Source: CATQHD01 sp965202675 (GTDB lineage Bacteria > Actinomycetota > Acidimicrobiia > Spongiisociales > Spongiisociaceae). Taken from it: a DNA stretch of 64,000 bases. The position numbers were made by a program, and so were the translations under genes. The stretch's first letter is position 1; every line of letters begins with the position of its first letter. The notes under the pieces are model-generated. The model was not told where the DNA came from. It did no database searches and was given only the letters and a program-made list of their open reading frames with translations. The stretch covers positions 1 through 64,000 of the forward strand of contig OZ241842.1 of NCBI GenBank assembly GCA_965202675.1. Reading direction: 5' to 3'. This document shows, piece after piece, positions 24,278-33,296 of this stretch.

Positions 24278-24666
24278 CAGCCGTTGTCCAGGCGGGAGTA
24301 CAGGCGCATGTCGGCGGGACAGGGGCCCCCCACGATCTCGGCCCCCCCGCCGCCGGCCTCGAATACATAGGCGGTGCCGGGGTCGATGTGGGCCATCGAA
24401 CCGGCCGACAGCGCGTGCCGCTTCATGTCGGATGCGTCCAGGGCCGTTGCGCTCCCGCTCATCACGTAGTAGACGGCCTCCATGGGGTGCTCGAGCTGCA
24501 CCGTCCGCCCGTGCGGTTCGAGTGATATGCGGTGCATGGAGCGCAATACGGCGCCTACGCCCGGCCACACCACCGCCCGGGCGCTCCCGCCCCGCTCCAC
24601 GATGGGCAGGCCGGGGCATTGCTCGTCGTCGCGGAGGATCTGTATCCGGTCGGGTGCGGCTGCCAT
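24277..24666 (-). CDS. Degenerate cupin paralogue lacking metal ligands
   Basis: The 129-residue protein aligns with the adjacent cupin (shared AVVWPGV and VGGPCPAD) but its motif positions read Glu, Pro, and Val or neighbouring residues where the metal ligands should be, and Tyr100 replaces the last His. It probably does not bind metal in the same way. The first gene of the operon, it may form a heterodimer with its active paralogue or act as a sensor. The start is the ATG at 24666; extra upstream residues would run into the ndk promoter region. Confidence 0.72.
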   Translation of the reverse strand: MAAAPDRIQILRDDEQCPGLPIVERGGSARAVVWPGVGAVLRSMHRISLEPHGRTVQLEHPMEAVYYVMSGSATALDASDMKRHALSAGSMAHIDPGTAYVFEAGGGGAEIVGGPCPADMRLYSRLDNG

Positions 24667-24764
24667 CGGCGGCGAGTCTAACCGGCCCGGGCGCCCGCCG
24701 CCGGGCCCGGTTTCCTCCCCCCTGGGAATCCCGTAGAATCCATCATCGAGCAAGGCGGGAGCAG

Positions 24765-25178
24765 ATGGACGCGGCTAACCAGACAACCTTTATAATGGTC
24801 AAACCCGACGGGGTGAGGCGCCGCCTGGTGGGGGAGGTGATCGCCCGGTTCGAGGCCAAGGGGCTGACCCTCGACCGCATCGAGATGCTGACGCCCGGCC
24901 CCCGCACCGCCGCCCGCCACTACGCCGAACACGAGGGCAAGGATTTCTATCCTTCTCTGGTGGGGTTCATCACCTCCGGTCCGGTGGTGGCCATGCAGTG
25001 GTCCGGGCCCTCGGCGGTGTCCGCCGCCCGCCTGATGATGGGGGCCACCGACCCGGCGGCGGCGCTCCCGGGGACCATCAGGGGCGACTACGGCCTCGAC
25101 ATACAGGAGAACATCGTCCATGGATCCGACAGTCCTCAAAGCGCCGAACGCGAGCTGGGCGTCTGGTTCGCCTCCTGA
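24765..25178 (+). CDS. ndk: Nucleoside-diphosphate kinase
   Basis: Ndk equalises nucleoside di- and triphosphate pools by way of a phosphohistidine. The 137-residue length is standard. Visible are the start TTFIMVKPDGVRR, the segment GPVVAMQWSG and the catalytic IVHGSDS, where His is phosphorylated. GGGAG precedes the ATG and a TAGAAT hexamer at 24734-24739 could be the -10 box; the promoter region is shared with the divergent cupin operon. Confidence 0.96.
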   Translation: MDAANQTTFIMVKPDGVRRRLVGEVIARFEAKGLTLDRIEMLTPGPRTAARHYAEHEGKDFYPSLVGFITSGPVVAMQWSGPSAVSAARLMMGATDPAAALPGTIRGDYGLDIQENIVHGSDSPQSAERELGVWFAS

Positions 25179-25289
25179 TCGGCTTCGCGCCCGGGACCGC
25201 CGGTCGGAGACCCCCGGCTGCGGGCGGAACCGTTCCCGACATGTTTTCGGCCGTACTAGAATCACCCCCAAGATTTTGACGGGTGCCTG

Positions 25290-26318
25290 ATGGCTGACAG
25301 CATGTTTACGATCGCCGGCCAGGACATGGCCGTTGATCTGGGGACTGCCAACACCCTTGTCTATGTACGCAACCGGGGTGTGGTTCTGAACGAACCGTCG
25401 GTGGTCGCCATCAATTCCCATACCAACGAGGCCTTGGCGGTGGGCATGGACGCCAAGCGCATGATCGGCCGCACCCCCTCGTACATCCAGGCCATCAGGC
25501 CCCTGCGGGACGGCGTCATCAACCACTTCGACGTGGCCGAACGGATGCTCCGGTACTTCATCGACAAGGTACACCGGCGCCGCTGGTCGAAGCCCCGAAT
25601 CGTCATCTGCGTCCCTTCCGGCATCACCGGGGTGGAGCGCCGGGCGGTCGAGGAGGCCGCCTACCAGGCGGGCGCCCGCCGGGCCTACACCATCGACGAG
25701 CCGATGGCCGCCGCCATCGGATGCGGGCTGCCGGTCAGCGACCCCAGGGGGTCGATGGTCGTGGACATAGGCGGCGGCACCACCGAGGTGGCCGTCATCT
25801 CGCTGGGGGGCATCGTCGTCTCCAAGAGCGTCAGGATGGGCGGCGACGACATGGACAACCGGATCATCGAGTGGGTGAAGAAGGAACACAACCTGCTGCT
25901 GGGGCTGAGGACCGCCGAGCAGATAAAGATGCTGATCGGCTCGGCCTACCCGTTCAAGGACGAGCCGAGCGCCGAGGTTACCGGACGGGATCTGCTGTCG
26001 GGGCTGCCCATGACCATCCTGCTGTCCGCCGCCGAGGTGCGGGCCGCCATCGAAGAAACCGTGTCGGCCATCGTCGACGCGACGCGGGTTACCCTGGACA
26101 GCACGCCGCCCGAGCTGGCCGCCGACCTCGTGGAGTCGGGAATAGTCATCACGGGGGGCGGGGCCCTGCTCCAGGTTCTCGACCAGCGCCTGTCGTACGA
26201 GACCGGCATGATGGTCAGGGTCGCCGATCGGCCTCTCCAGTCGGTGGTGATCGGATCGGGCAGATGCCTGGAGCACTACGACATGCTGCATCCGGTGCTG
26301 GCCTCGTCCGGCCAATAG
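25290..26318 (+). CDS. mreB: Rod-shape determining protein MreB
   Basis: MreB forms actin-like filaments under the membrane that guide lateral wall synthesis. The 342-residue protein has the phosphate-1 loop DLGTANTLV (16-24), the phosphate-2 loop VVDIGGGTTEVAV (157-169), DEPMAAAIG and the adenosine loop GIVITGGGALL. A hydrophobic/amphipathic N terminus may bind membrane. A TAGAAT hexamer at 25257-25262 is a plausible -10 box, leaving a short leader. It starts a cluster with mreC, mreD, PBP2 and rodA; many actinobacteria lack mreB, so its presence is informative. Confidence 0.96.
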   Translation: MADSMFTIAGQDMAVDLGTANTLVYVRNRGVVLNEPSVVAINSHTNEALAVGMDAKRMIGRTPSYIQAIRPLRDGVINHFDVAERMLRYFIDKVHRRRWSKPRIVICVPSGITGVERRAVEEAAYQAGARRAYTIDEPMAAAIGCGLPVSDPRGSMVVDIGGGTTEVAVISLGGIVVSKSVRMGGDDMDNRIIEWVKKEHNLLLGLRTAEQIKMLIGSAYPFKDEPSAEVTGRDLLSGLPMTILLSAAEVRAAIEETVSAIVDATRVTLDSTPPELAADLVESGIVITGGGALLQVLDQRLSYETGMMVRVADRPLQSVVIGSGRCLEHYDMLHPVLASSGQ

Positions 26319-26381
26319 ATGGGCGGCGCCAAGGTGTCTATGGGTTCGGCCCGGGTTCGAGGCGCGGCCGCCGCCTGAGCG

Positions 26382-27332
26382 GTGAGATCGACGCTGCAGT
26401 CCTTGCGGAGGGGGGGCGGATTCAGGAAATCCAGGCCCCGTTACCACCGTTCCGCCTACATTGCCGCCGCGCTCATGGTTACCGCCCTCCTGCTTATGAC
26501 CTTCGACATCCGCTCGCCCGGCGAGGGAACCGGGGCGGCGCTGCGCAGCGGCGCCCAGTTCCTGGTAACCCCCATCCAGACCGGAGTGAACGCGGTGGTC
26601 ACCCCCGCGGCGGAATACGTTGACAGCCTGGCCAACCTGGCGGGGCTTCGGGAGGAGAACGAGCGGCTGCGGGAGAAGATCGACGAGCTGGAGCGCGAGG
26701 TGGTCAGGGTCGGCCATCTCGAGACGCAGGTGGAGGAGCTGGGCGTCCTGCTGAACCTGCGCCTGGAGAACGATCTGCAGGAACAGGCCGTTGCCGCCGA
26801 GGTGATCGGCCGGGGGGGCACCCTCGACTCCACCATGATCATCGACCAGGGCGTCGAGGACGGGGTGCATACCGGCCAGCCGGTGGTGGACGGCCGGGGC
26901 GCCCTGGTGGGGGTGATTTCCGAGGCGGGGGACCAGGGTGCGGCCGTGATTCCCATCACTTCCCGCCGGGCGCCGGGGGTGACCGTGCGCCTGGCGGACG
27001 GCCGGCGGGGAGTGGTCGAAGGCTTGGGCACCGGGGGGTTGCAGCTCTCGATACTGGACGCCCGGGCGCCCGTGCGGGAAGGGGATCTGCTGACCACCTA
27101 CGGCCCGTTCGGGGATTCCGATTCCTATCCGAAGGGTCTGGACGTGGGCCGGGTCGCTGCCCAGGCCGTACCGCGGGCCGGCATCATCCGGGTGGGGGTG
27201 GTGCCCTTCAGCGATCTCGACCGGATGGAGTACGTGGCCGTGATCCCGTGGCCTCCCGACCCCGACCAGACCGGGGGGGAAGCACCGGTCGAGGAGGAGG
27301 CCCTGCCGGCGGCGGGGGAGGCCGGGCAGTGA
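26382..27332 (+). CDS. mreC: Rod-shape determining protein MreC
   Basis: MreC is a bitopic protein that links MreB to the wall synthases. Residues about 25-42 form the membrane helix, a coiled coil follows (LREENERLREKIDELEREV), then the two beta-barrel domains with VIGRGG, IDQGVEDGV and YPKGLDVG motifs. The acidic, proline/alanine-rich tail of about 25 residues is not part of the conserved fold. A GTG start is used; the stop overlaps the mreD start (GTGA). Confidence 0.93.
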   Translation: MRSTLQSLRRGGGFRKSRPRYHRSAYIAAALMVTALLLMTFDIRSPGEGTGAALRSGAQFLVTPIQTGVNAVVTPAAEYVDSLANLAGLREENERLREKIDELEREVVRVGHLETQVEELGVLLNLRLENDLQEQAVAAEVIGRGGTLDSTMIIDQGVEDGVHTGQPVVDGRGALVGVISEAGDQGAAVIPITSRRAPGVTVRLADGRRGVVEGLGTGGLQLSILDARAPVREGDLLTTYGPFGDSDSYPKGLDVGRVAAQAVPRAGIIRVGVVPFSDLDRMEYVAVIPWPPDPDQTGGEAPVEEEALPAAGEAGQ

Positions 27333-27847
27333 ACGTCCGACTGATCCTGCTTTCCCTGTTGCTGGTGGTTCTGGCGGTGCTGCTGCAGACCACGGTCTTC
27401 CACAGCGTGCGTCCGTTCGGCGTCAGCCCCGATCTGGTCCTGCTGACAGTGATCGCCTGTGTCCGGTGGCTCAAGCCGGAGCCGGCCGTGCTGCTGGGGT
27501 TTACCGGGGGGTTGATGGTGGACCTGTTCGGAACCGCGCCCTTCGGGTTGTACGCCTTGGCCTTCACCCTGGCCGCCTACACGGCCGTGAACGCCCGGGA
27601 CTGGTTCGACTACGGCTTCTACTTCAGCATGGCGGCGGTGGGCGTGATCACCTTCGTGGGGCTGGGGGCGGCGGCGCTGATCGGAGCGCTGTTCGGGGAG
27701 GGGACGCTGGGCTCACCCGATATCATCAGAACCCTGGTGCTGGTGCCGGTCTACAACATGGCGCTCGGCTTGGCCGTGCTCCCGCTGGCGGCCCGGTTCT
27801 TCTCCCTCTGGCCGCGGTCGGGGCTGCAGCCGGGGATGCGGCCGTGA
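27329..27847 (+). CDS. mreD: Rod-shape determining membrane protein MreD
   Basis: The 172-residue hydrophobic protein has five or six predicted helices and the MreD pattern SVRPFGVSPDLVLL followed by GLMVDLFGTAPFGLYAL. It belongs to the elongasome and contacts MreC and PBP2. GTG starts overlap both mreC upstream and the PBP2 gene downstream by 4 nt, showing coupled translation of the whole series. Confidence 0.9.
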   Translation: MNVRLILLSLLLVVLAVLLQTTVFHSVRPFGVSPDLVLLTVIACVRWLKPEPAVLLGFTGGLMVDLFGTAPFGLYALAFTLAAYTAVNARDWFDYGFYFSMAAVGVITFVGLGAAALIGALFGEGTLGSPDIIRTLVLVPVYNMALGLAVLPLAARFFSLWPRSGLQPGMRP

Positions 27848-29919
27848 CAGGAGCAGAGGGCCGTTTCCCGCCGGGGGTTCGGTCGGAGCGCCGGCGCCGG
27901 AGGAAGGGCTCCGCACCGTCCGGCGGGGGCCGGGGCCGATCCGACCGGACGAAGAACCGCCGGGAGGGGGCCGCCGGATCCAGATGGAGGTTGGGGGTTC
28001 TGGCCTTGGTTTTCACCGGATTTCTGGCGCTGCTTTTTATCCGGCTCTGGTTCGTCCAGCTGGCGGTGGGAGCCGAATGGGCCCTCCAGGCCGACCTGAA
28101 CATCGTCAGCGTGGATTCCATCGCCGCGCCCCGGGGGAACATCGTCGACCGCACCGGGTTCCTGCTGGCCGCCTCCGAGCCCCGGCTGGTCATCGAGGTG
28201 GACCGGGCGGTGCTGCCGATCGAGGTGGAGGACGACGTGATCCAGCGGCTGGCGGCCATCCTTGACGCCTCCCCCTTGGAGGTGCGGGAAGAGGTGGAAC
28301 GGGCCGGGTCGGGGCAGACGGCGCCCCTCACCGGGTTCGATGTCGACCCCGACACCGCCTATCTGGTGCTGGAGCAACGCGCCAACCTGCCGGGGGTGAC
28401 GGTGCAGACCCTGCCGGTTCGGGGTTACCTGCAGGGGGGTCTGATGGGCCACGTGCTGGGGCACATCGGGCTGCCCTCCCTGGACGACCTGGAAGACCAG
28501 CCCTGGCTGGACTCCAACACCCCGGTCGGAAAGCTGGGGGTGGAGCTGGAATACGACGATTTCCTCCAGGGTACGCCGGGCAGGGTCGCCTACCGGGTCA
28601 ACCCCGACGGCGACATCCTGGAGGAGGTGGGCTCTCTGGACCCGGTCCAGGGTTCCACCCTGTGGTTGACCCTGGACGCCGCCGCCCAGTCAGTGGTGGA
28701 GGGGGTGCTGGTCGAAGCCATCGACCTGGCCAACCTCCTGAAGGAAGAACAGGAGCAGGAGAATCCCGACCGGGCGGTGCTGCCCGCCGAGCGGGCCGCG
28801 GCGGTGGTGATGGAGATCGAAACGGGGGCCATCCTGGCCATGGCCTCCTACCCCACCTTCGAACCGCAGGCCTTCGTGGGGGGGATCGATGTGGCCGCCT
28901 TCGAGGAGCTGTCCAGCCGCCGGGCCTTCAACAACCTCGTCATCCAGGGGCTCAAACCGCCCGCCTCCACCTTCAAGGCGGTCCCCTACGTCGCGGCCCT
29001 GGAGGAAGACATCTTCCCCCAGGGGGTCTCTTCGCCCGAGGAGACCATCGAGTGTTCGCCGCAGCTGGCAGCCGACTTCGTGGACGCCTCCCAGCTGGTA
29101 TGGCGGAACTGGACCTACCCGGCGGCGGACGGCCGCCAGAACCTCCACGACGCCTTCCGGCGTTCATGCAACATCTACTTCTGGGAGATCGCCCTTTCCA
29201 TATGGCGCAGCTACGCCCGCACCGAGCAGGAGGGCATAATCCAGGAATGGGCGCGGTCTTTCGGGTTCGGGCGGGACACCCAGGTGGACCTGCCCTTCGA
29301 GAACGAGGGCATACTCGGTGACCGCCGGCTCTTCGAGGACTGGCGGCAGAATCAGCCGTGGAGGGTGAGGAGGGAAGGCTGGCAGGGCGGCGACCTCATG
29401 AACCTGGTGGTCGGTCAGGGGGCGGTGCTGTCCACCCCGCTCCAGCTGGCGGTTGCCTACGCCTCGATCATGAACGGAGGGGTGGTGGTCCAGCCGCGGG
29501 TGGCGGACCGCCTGGAATCCCCGGAGGGCGACCGGGTGCGGACGCTGGAGCGCCGCGTGCTGCGCACCGTCGACATCCGGCCCGAAACGGTGGCGTCCCT
29601 GCGCGCCGACCTGGCGGCGGTGGTGTCTTCGGGGACCGCCCGCCAGGCTTTCGAGGGCATGGGGACGCTGGCCTCCCTGGTGGGCGGCAAGACCGGCACC
29701 GCCCAGGCCTTCACCGACCAGGACGGGGTTTTCCACGACGCCACCGCCTGGTTCGTGGGGGTGGCGCCCATCAACGACCCCAGATGGGTGGTGGTGGTCA
29801 TGGTGGACGAAGGCGGGTCGGGCGGGGCGGTGGCCGCCCCGGCCGCCCGGGCGGTCTTCCAGCACCTGTTCGGAGTGGGGGTAACCCCGCTGGCGGCGGG
29901 CGAGGACACGGAGCGGTGA
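27844..29919 (+). CDS. mrdA: Penicillin-binding protein 2 (elongation transpeptidase)
   Basis: This class B PBP cross-links peptidoglycan during elongation, paired with RodA. The 691-residue protein has a basic cytoplasmic tail, one helix (about 49-72), a dimerisation/pedestal region with APRGNIVDR, and a transpeptidase domain in which the active-site STFK (375-378), SCN (441-443) and KTGTA (616-620) are all present. The residue pair before STFK is Pro-Ala instead of the usual Pro-Gly. The GTG start overlaps mreD. rodA follows after a 43-bp gap. Confidence 0.93.
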   Translation: MTGAEGRFPPGVRSERRRRRKGSAPSGGGRGRSDRTKNRREGAAGSRWRLGVLALVFTGFLALLFIRLWFVQLAVGAEWALQADLNIVSVDSIAAPRGNIVDRTGFLLAASEPRLVIEVDRAVLPIEVEDDVIQRLAAILDASPLEVREEVERAGSGQTAPLTGFDVDPDTAYLVLEQRANLPGVTVQTLPVRGYLQGGLMGHVLGHIGLPSLDDLEDQPWLDSNTPVGKLGVELEYDDFLQGTPGRVAYRVNPDGDILEEVGSLDPVQGSTLWLTLDAAAQSVVEGVLVEAIDLANLLKEEQEQENPDRAVLPAERAAAVVMEIETGAILAMASYPTFEPQAFVGGIDVAAFEELSSRRAFNNLVIQGLKPPASTFKAVPYVAALEEDIFPQGVSSPEETIECSPQLAADFVDASQLVWRNWTYPAADGRQNLHDAFRRSCNIYFWEIALSIWRSYARTEQEGIIQEWARSFGFGRDTQVDLPFENEGILGDRRLFEDWRQNQPWRVRREGWQGGDLMNLVVGQGAVLSTPLQLAVAYASIMNGGVVVQPRVADRLESPEGDRVRTLERRVLRTVDIRPETVASLRADLAAVVSSGTARQAFEGMGTLASLVGGKTGTAQAFTDQDGVFHDATAWFVGVAPINDPRWVVVVMVDEGGSGGAVAAPAARAVFQHLFGVGVTPLAAGEDTER

Positions 29920-29962
29920 GGATGGGGCGGGGCGCGCCCGGAGGCGCAGCACGGAGGCCGCC

Positions 29963-31132
29963 GTGGCGGTAGACGGCGCGGTCGAGGGTGTAGGCGGGCT
30001 GTTCAGGGACCGGCCCAAACCCGCCCCGGACGTGATCATGTTCATCCTGATGGCCGGTCTGCTGGCCCTGGGGACGGTGATGGTCTACTCGGCCACCCAT
30101 GTGAGGCTGGAGGCCGAGACCGGGGATCCCGCCGCGGCCATGAGGCGGCAGATGATATTCGCCGGCGCCGCCCTGGCCGCCTTCATCTTGGGTTCCGTCA
30201 TCGACTACCGGCATTACCGGCGGATGATCTTTGTCATCTACGGGGTCACGGTCGCGGTGTTGGTGGCTGTTCTGTTCTTCCCGCCGATCCAGGGCGCTTC
30301 CCGCTGGATCCCGCTGGGGTCCTTCCGATTCCAGCCGTCCGAGTTCGCCAAAGTAGCCCTGCTGGTGGTGCTGGCCGGTTTGCTGGCCGTCCGGTCGGGG
30401 GGGGTGCTGAGCTGGAAACGGCTCGCCTCGGCCTTCGCTTTGACCGCGGCGCCGGGTTATCTCGTCTTCCGCCAGCCCGATCTCGGCACCGTGGTGGTGA
30501 TCGGGGTCATCGCCGTCGGAGTGTTGTTCGCGGCGGGCACGAACACCAAGCAGATGGCGGTGCTCCTGGCGGCGGGGGCCGGCGGGGTGGCGGCCGTGCT
30601 GCGGCTCGACATCCTGCGCACCTACCAGGCGCAGCGGCTGGCGGGGTTCTTCGACCAGACCGCCGATCTGCAGGGGGTCAACTGGAACCTCTACCAGTCG
30701 CAGATCGCCATCGGATCGGGCCAGCTCTTCGGGCGGGGGCTTTTCCAGGGAACCCAGACCCGCCTCAACTTCATCCCGTCCCAGACCACCGACTTCATCT
30801 TCACCGCCGTGGGAGAGCAGCTCGGCTTCGTGGGGGCGGCGGCGGTGATCATCGTGTACGCAGTGCTGATATGGCGGATACTGCTGGTGGCGGCCCTGAC
30901 CACCGATCCCTTCGGAACCCTGATCGCGGTGGGGATGGCCTCCATGCTGGCCTTCCATGTCTTCATCAACATCGGGATGACCGTCGGGCTGGTTCCGGTG
31001 ACAGGTCTGCCCCTCCCCTTCGTCAGCGCCGGCGGCTCGGCCATGATCGCCATGGCGGGGGGGCTCGGCATCGTGAACTCGATATGGCGCGTGCGCGCCT
31101 CGCTGCGGATTTCCGACATACCCCGGGAATGA
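29963..31132 (+). CDS. rodA: Peptidoglycan glycosyltransferase RodA (SEDS family)
   Basis: RodA polymerises lipid II during cell elongation. The 389-residue protein is highly hydrophobic with about ten helices and contains SEDS motifs: GASRWIPLGSFRFQPSEFAK, FRQPDLGT, YQSQIAIGSGQLFGRGL, FIPSQTTDFIFTAVGEQLG and the C-terminal TGLPLPFVSAGGSAM. Its location right after the PBP2 gene makes it the RodA paralogue of the family, not FtsW. It begins with GTG. Confidence 0.94.
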   Translation: MAVDGAVEGVGGLFRDRPKPAPDVIMFILMAGLLALGTVMVYSATHVRLEAETGDPAAAMRRQMIFAGAALAAFILGSVIDYRHYRRMIFVIYGVTVAVLVAVLFFPPIQGASRWIPLGSFRFQPSEFAKVALLVVLAGLLAVRSGGVLSWKRLASAFALTAAPGYLVFRQPDLGTVVVIGVIAVGVLFAAGTNTKQMAVLLAAGAGGVAAVLRLDILRTYQAQRLAGFFDQTADLQGVNWNLYQSQIAIGSGQLFGRGLFQGTQTRLNFIPSQTTDFIFTAVGEQLGFVGAAAVIIVYAVLIWRILLVAALTTDPFGTLIAVGMASMLAFHVFINIGMTVGLVPVTGLPLPFVSAGGSAMIAMAGGLGIVNSIWRVRASLRISDIPRE

Positions 31133-31678
31133 CGGAAAATGGCGGTCGTTCGCGGGTCGTTCCGCCGCCCGCCCGGAGGTGCTTTGGTAAAGCAGCGAAG
31201 TGTGTTAGGGTAGGGGCCGAGGGCCGCCGAGGCGGTCCGTGTATGAGCCTGGTTCCGATGCCTCCTCCAAGGCTCTACAGGGGGTAGGGCTCTTTTGGGG
31301 TTCAATTCCGAACCCTCTTTTAGAGTTTCGAATCTGCGGCTTCGCAAAGAGCGGACCGCGAGAACCGCATCGGAGCCTCCGAGCAAGGGGACATGTGAGC
31401 ACCCGACCAGCCCGGGCCCGGCAGGTGGAACGGAAGCGATCCGCATCCACCCGGGCCGTATCATTTTCAACCGGAGCGGTGTTGCACACCGGCCCGGGGC
31501 CGGCAAGTCGGGTGTCGGCTCATGAAACAGGTCGGACGCGGGGCGGGGGGCCGGATATTGCCCGGAACCCCGGGATAGCGCCGCGTGACCGCTGCAGGAA
31601 GGTGCGGCTCAGCAGTCCGCACCCGCCGGCTCTCCACACGACGAGGGCCCGGCCTACGATCCAGAAGGAGTTACAACG
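31133..31678 (+). promoter_or_regulatory. Long structured intergenic leader upstream of the RNase E/G gene
   Basis: No gene is convincing in these 546 bp. Several strong hairpins are visible: 31221-31238 (8-bp stem with one G-U), 31298-31315 (GGGTTC/GAACCC followed by a T-rich stretch), and 31489-31503 (CCGGCC/GGCCGG). Base composition and codon patterns differ from neighbouring genes. The RNase E gene of E. coli controls its own mRNA through structured leader RNA, so a comparable role here is a reasonable inference, not shown. Confidence 0.5.
31298..31321 (+). terminator. Intrinsic terminator or attenuator hairpin
   Basis: GGGTTC and GAACCC pair around a six-base loop and are followed directly by TCTTTT. 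CTCT at 31290-31293 and AGAG at 31322-31325 could extend the structure. It may end the mreB-rodA transcripts or act as an attenuator in the leader of the RNase gene. Confidence 0.55.
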
Positions 31679-33241
31679 ATGCCATTGTTTCGGCGCAACA
31701 CGGCCGAAGTGGTTCGCCGCGGGGTCGGCGACGAGTCCACCGAAGAATTCAAGACCCGCAAGGTAGGCGGCAAGACCGTCAAGGTGCGGCGGGTGCGGCG
31801 GTTGCCCGCCCCCCCGGCCAACGGACGGAAGAAGACCCGCGCCGCCAAGGCCGCCCCGGCCAGGAACAGGAGGCGGAAGGCCCCGGCCCGGCCCCAGAAC
31901 AGGCCGGGAAGGCCGCGGACGGCCAAGCCGCATATCGAAGCGCCGGGCGCCGGGCGCCCGGAGACCGGGCGCAAGCAGATGCTGGTCAGGGTGCTGCCCC
32001 ATCAGACCCAGGTGGTGGTTCTCGAAGGGTCGCTGCTGGTCGAGCACTACGTCCACCGCTCCGATCAGGAATCCCTGGTCGGGAACATCTACATGAGCAA
32101 GGTGAAGAGCGTCCTGCCCGGCCTCGAGGCGGCCTTCCTGGATATCGGCGCCGAAAAGAACGGCGTGATCTACGCGGGCGACCTCAACTCGACCCGGCGC
32201 ACCCGCGGGCGGGGCCCCCGCATCGAGCAGCTGCTCAATCCGGGCCAGCACATGCTGGTGCAGGTGGACAAGGACCCGATGGGCGGCAAGGGGCCCCGGC
32301 TGACCAGCCAGGTAACCCTTCCCGGCCGCCACCTGGTCCTGTCGCCGCTCAACGGCATGCTGGGCATATCCCGGAGGCTGCCGGAGTCGGAGCGCCTCCG
32401 GCTCCGGAAGATCATCCAGTCCGTGCAGCCCAAGGACTACGGCGTGATCGTGCGCACCGCCGCGGAGGGCGCCTCTCGGGAGGAGATAGCGGACGACATC
32501 AAGCGGCTGGTGCAGAAGTGGCGGGAGATCGAGAAGAGCGGCGAGGGAGGCCCCGTTCCGCGGGTGATCCACCAGGAGCCGAGCCTGCTGATCCGGGTCA
32601 TACGGGAACACTTCAACCAGGAGTTCCGGCGCCTGCTGATCGACGACCGATCCTCCTACAAGGCGGTGGTGGATTACCTGGAGAAGGTGGCGCCCAACCT
32701 GGTGCAGCGGGTGCATCTCAGCGACGACCGGGAGCGGAAGCTGTTCGATCGTTTCCGGGTGGAGGACCAGCTCCGGCGCGCCCTGGACCGCCGGGTGTGG
32801 CTGCCTTCGGGCGGGCACCTGGTCATAGACCGCACCGAGGCGCTGACGGTGATCGACGTGAACACGGGCAAGTTCGTGGGAAAGGTCAACCTCGAGGATA
32901 CGGTGCTCCGCAACAACCTGGAGGCCGCCTCGGAGATCGGGCGCCAGCTGCGGCTCCGGGACATCGGAGGCATCATCGTCATCGACTTCATCGACATGGA
33001 GGTCAAGCAGAACCGCGAGGCGGTGCTGGCCCGGCTGCGGGAGGCGCTGGCCCACGACAAGACCACCACCCAGGTGCATGCCGTTTCCAGCCTGGGTCTG
33101 GTGGAGATGACCCGCAAGAACGTGTCGAGCGGGCTGGTAGAGTCGTTTTCCGAACCGTGCCCGGCCTGCGACGGGCGGGGGCTGGTGCTGCACGAGACCG
33201 CCGCCACCGCCGGGGCTCCGATCACCCCCGTGGGAAAGTAG
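31679..33241 (+). CDS. rng: Ribonuclease E/G
   Basis: This endoribonuclease processes rRNA and starts mRNA decay. The 520-residue protein begins with about 95 basic, low-complexity residues that probably bind RNA, then an S1 domain (GNIYMSKVKSVLPGLEAAFLD), the catalytic DNase-I-like part with D393 in VIDVNTGKF and D437 in DFIDM, and the Zn-link CPACDGRG (C494, C497). The length is that of the RNase G/short RNase E type with an N-terminal extension, as in other actinobacteria. AAGGAG precedes the ATG. The L21 and L27 genes follow, a common order. Confidence 0.92.
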   Translation: MPLFRRNTAEVVRRGVGDESTEEFKTRKVGGKTVKVRRVRRLPAPPANGRKKTRAAKAAPARNRRRKAPARPQNRPGRPRTAKPHIEAPGAGRPETGRKQMLVRVLPHQTQVVVLEGSLLVEHYVHRSDQESLVGNIYMSKVKSVLPGLEAAFLDIGAEKNGVIYAGDLNSTRRTRGRGPRIEQLLNPGQHMLVQVDKDPMGGKGPRLTSQVTLPGRHLVLSPLNGMLGISRRLPESERLRLRKIIQSVQPKDYGVIVRTAAEGASREEIADDIKRLVQKWREIEKSGEGGPVPRVIHQEPSLLIRVIREHFNQEFRRLLIDDRSSYKAVVDYLEKVAPNLVQRVHLSDDRERKLFDRFRVEDQLRRALDRRVWLPSGGHLVIDRTEALTVIDVNTGKFVGKVNLEDTVLRNNLEAASEIGRQLRLRDIGGIIVIDFIDMEVKQNREAVLARLREALAHDKTTTQVHAVSSLGLVEMTRKNVSSGLVESFSEPCPACDGRGLVLHETAATAGAPITPVGK

Positions 33242-33296
33242 GTACCGGCGGCGCGGTATGATTGCCGCAACCCGTAGGCGAAAGGTTCTCGAGGAC

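Noticed and set aside
31298..31315. T-arm-like sequence GGTTCAATTCC suggesting a tRNA or tmRNA
   Set aside because: The loop is six bases and there are no matching acceptor, D or anticodon arms, nor a tmRNA tag frame; it is a plain hairpin.
31239..31766. 175-residue frame in the leader of the RNase E/G gene
   Set aside because: Codon use is not GC3-biased like real genes here, composition is arginine/proline-rich, it has no ribosome site and it runs out of frame into rng. A structured leader explains the region better.
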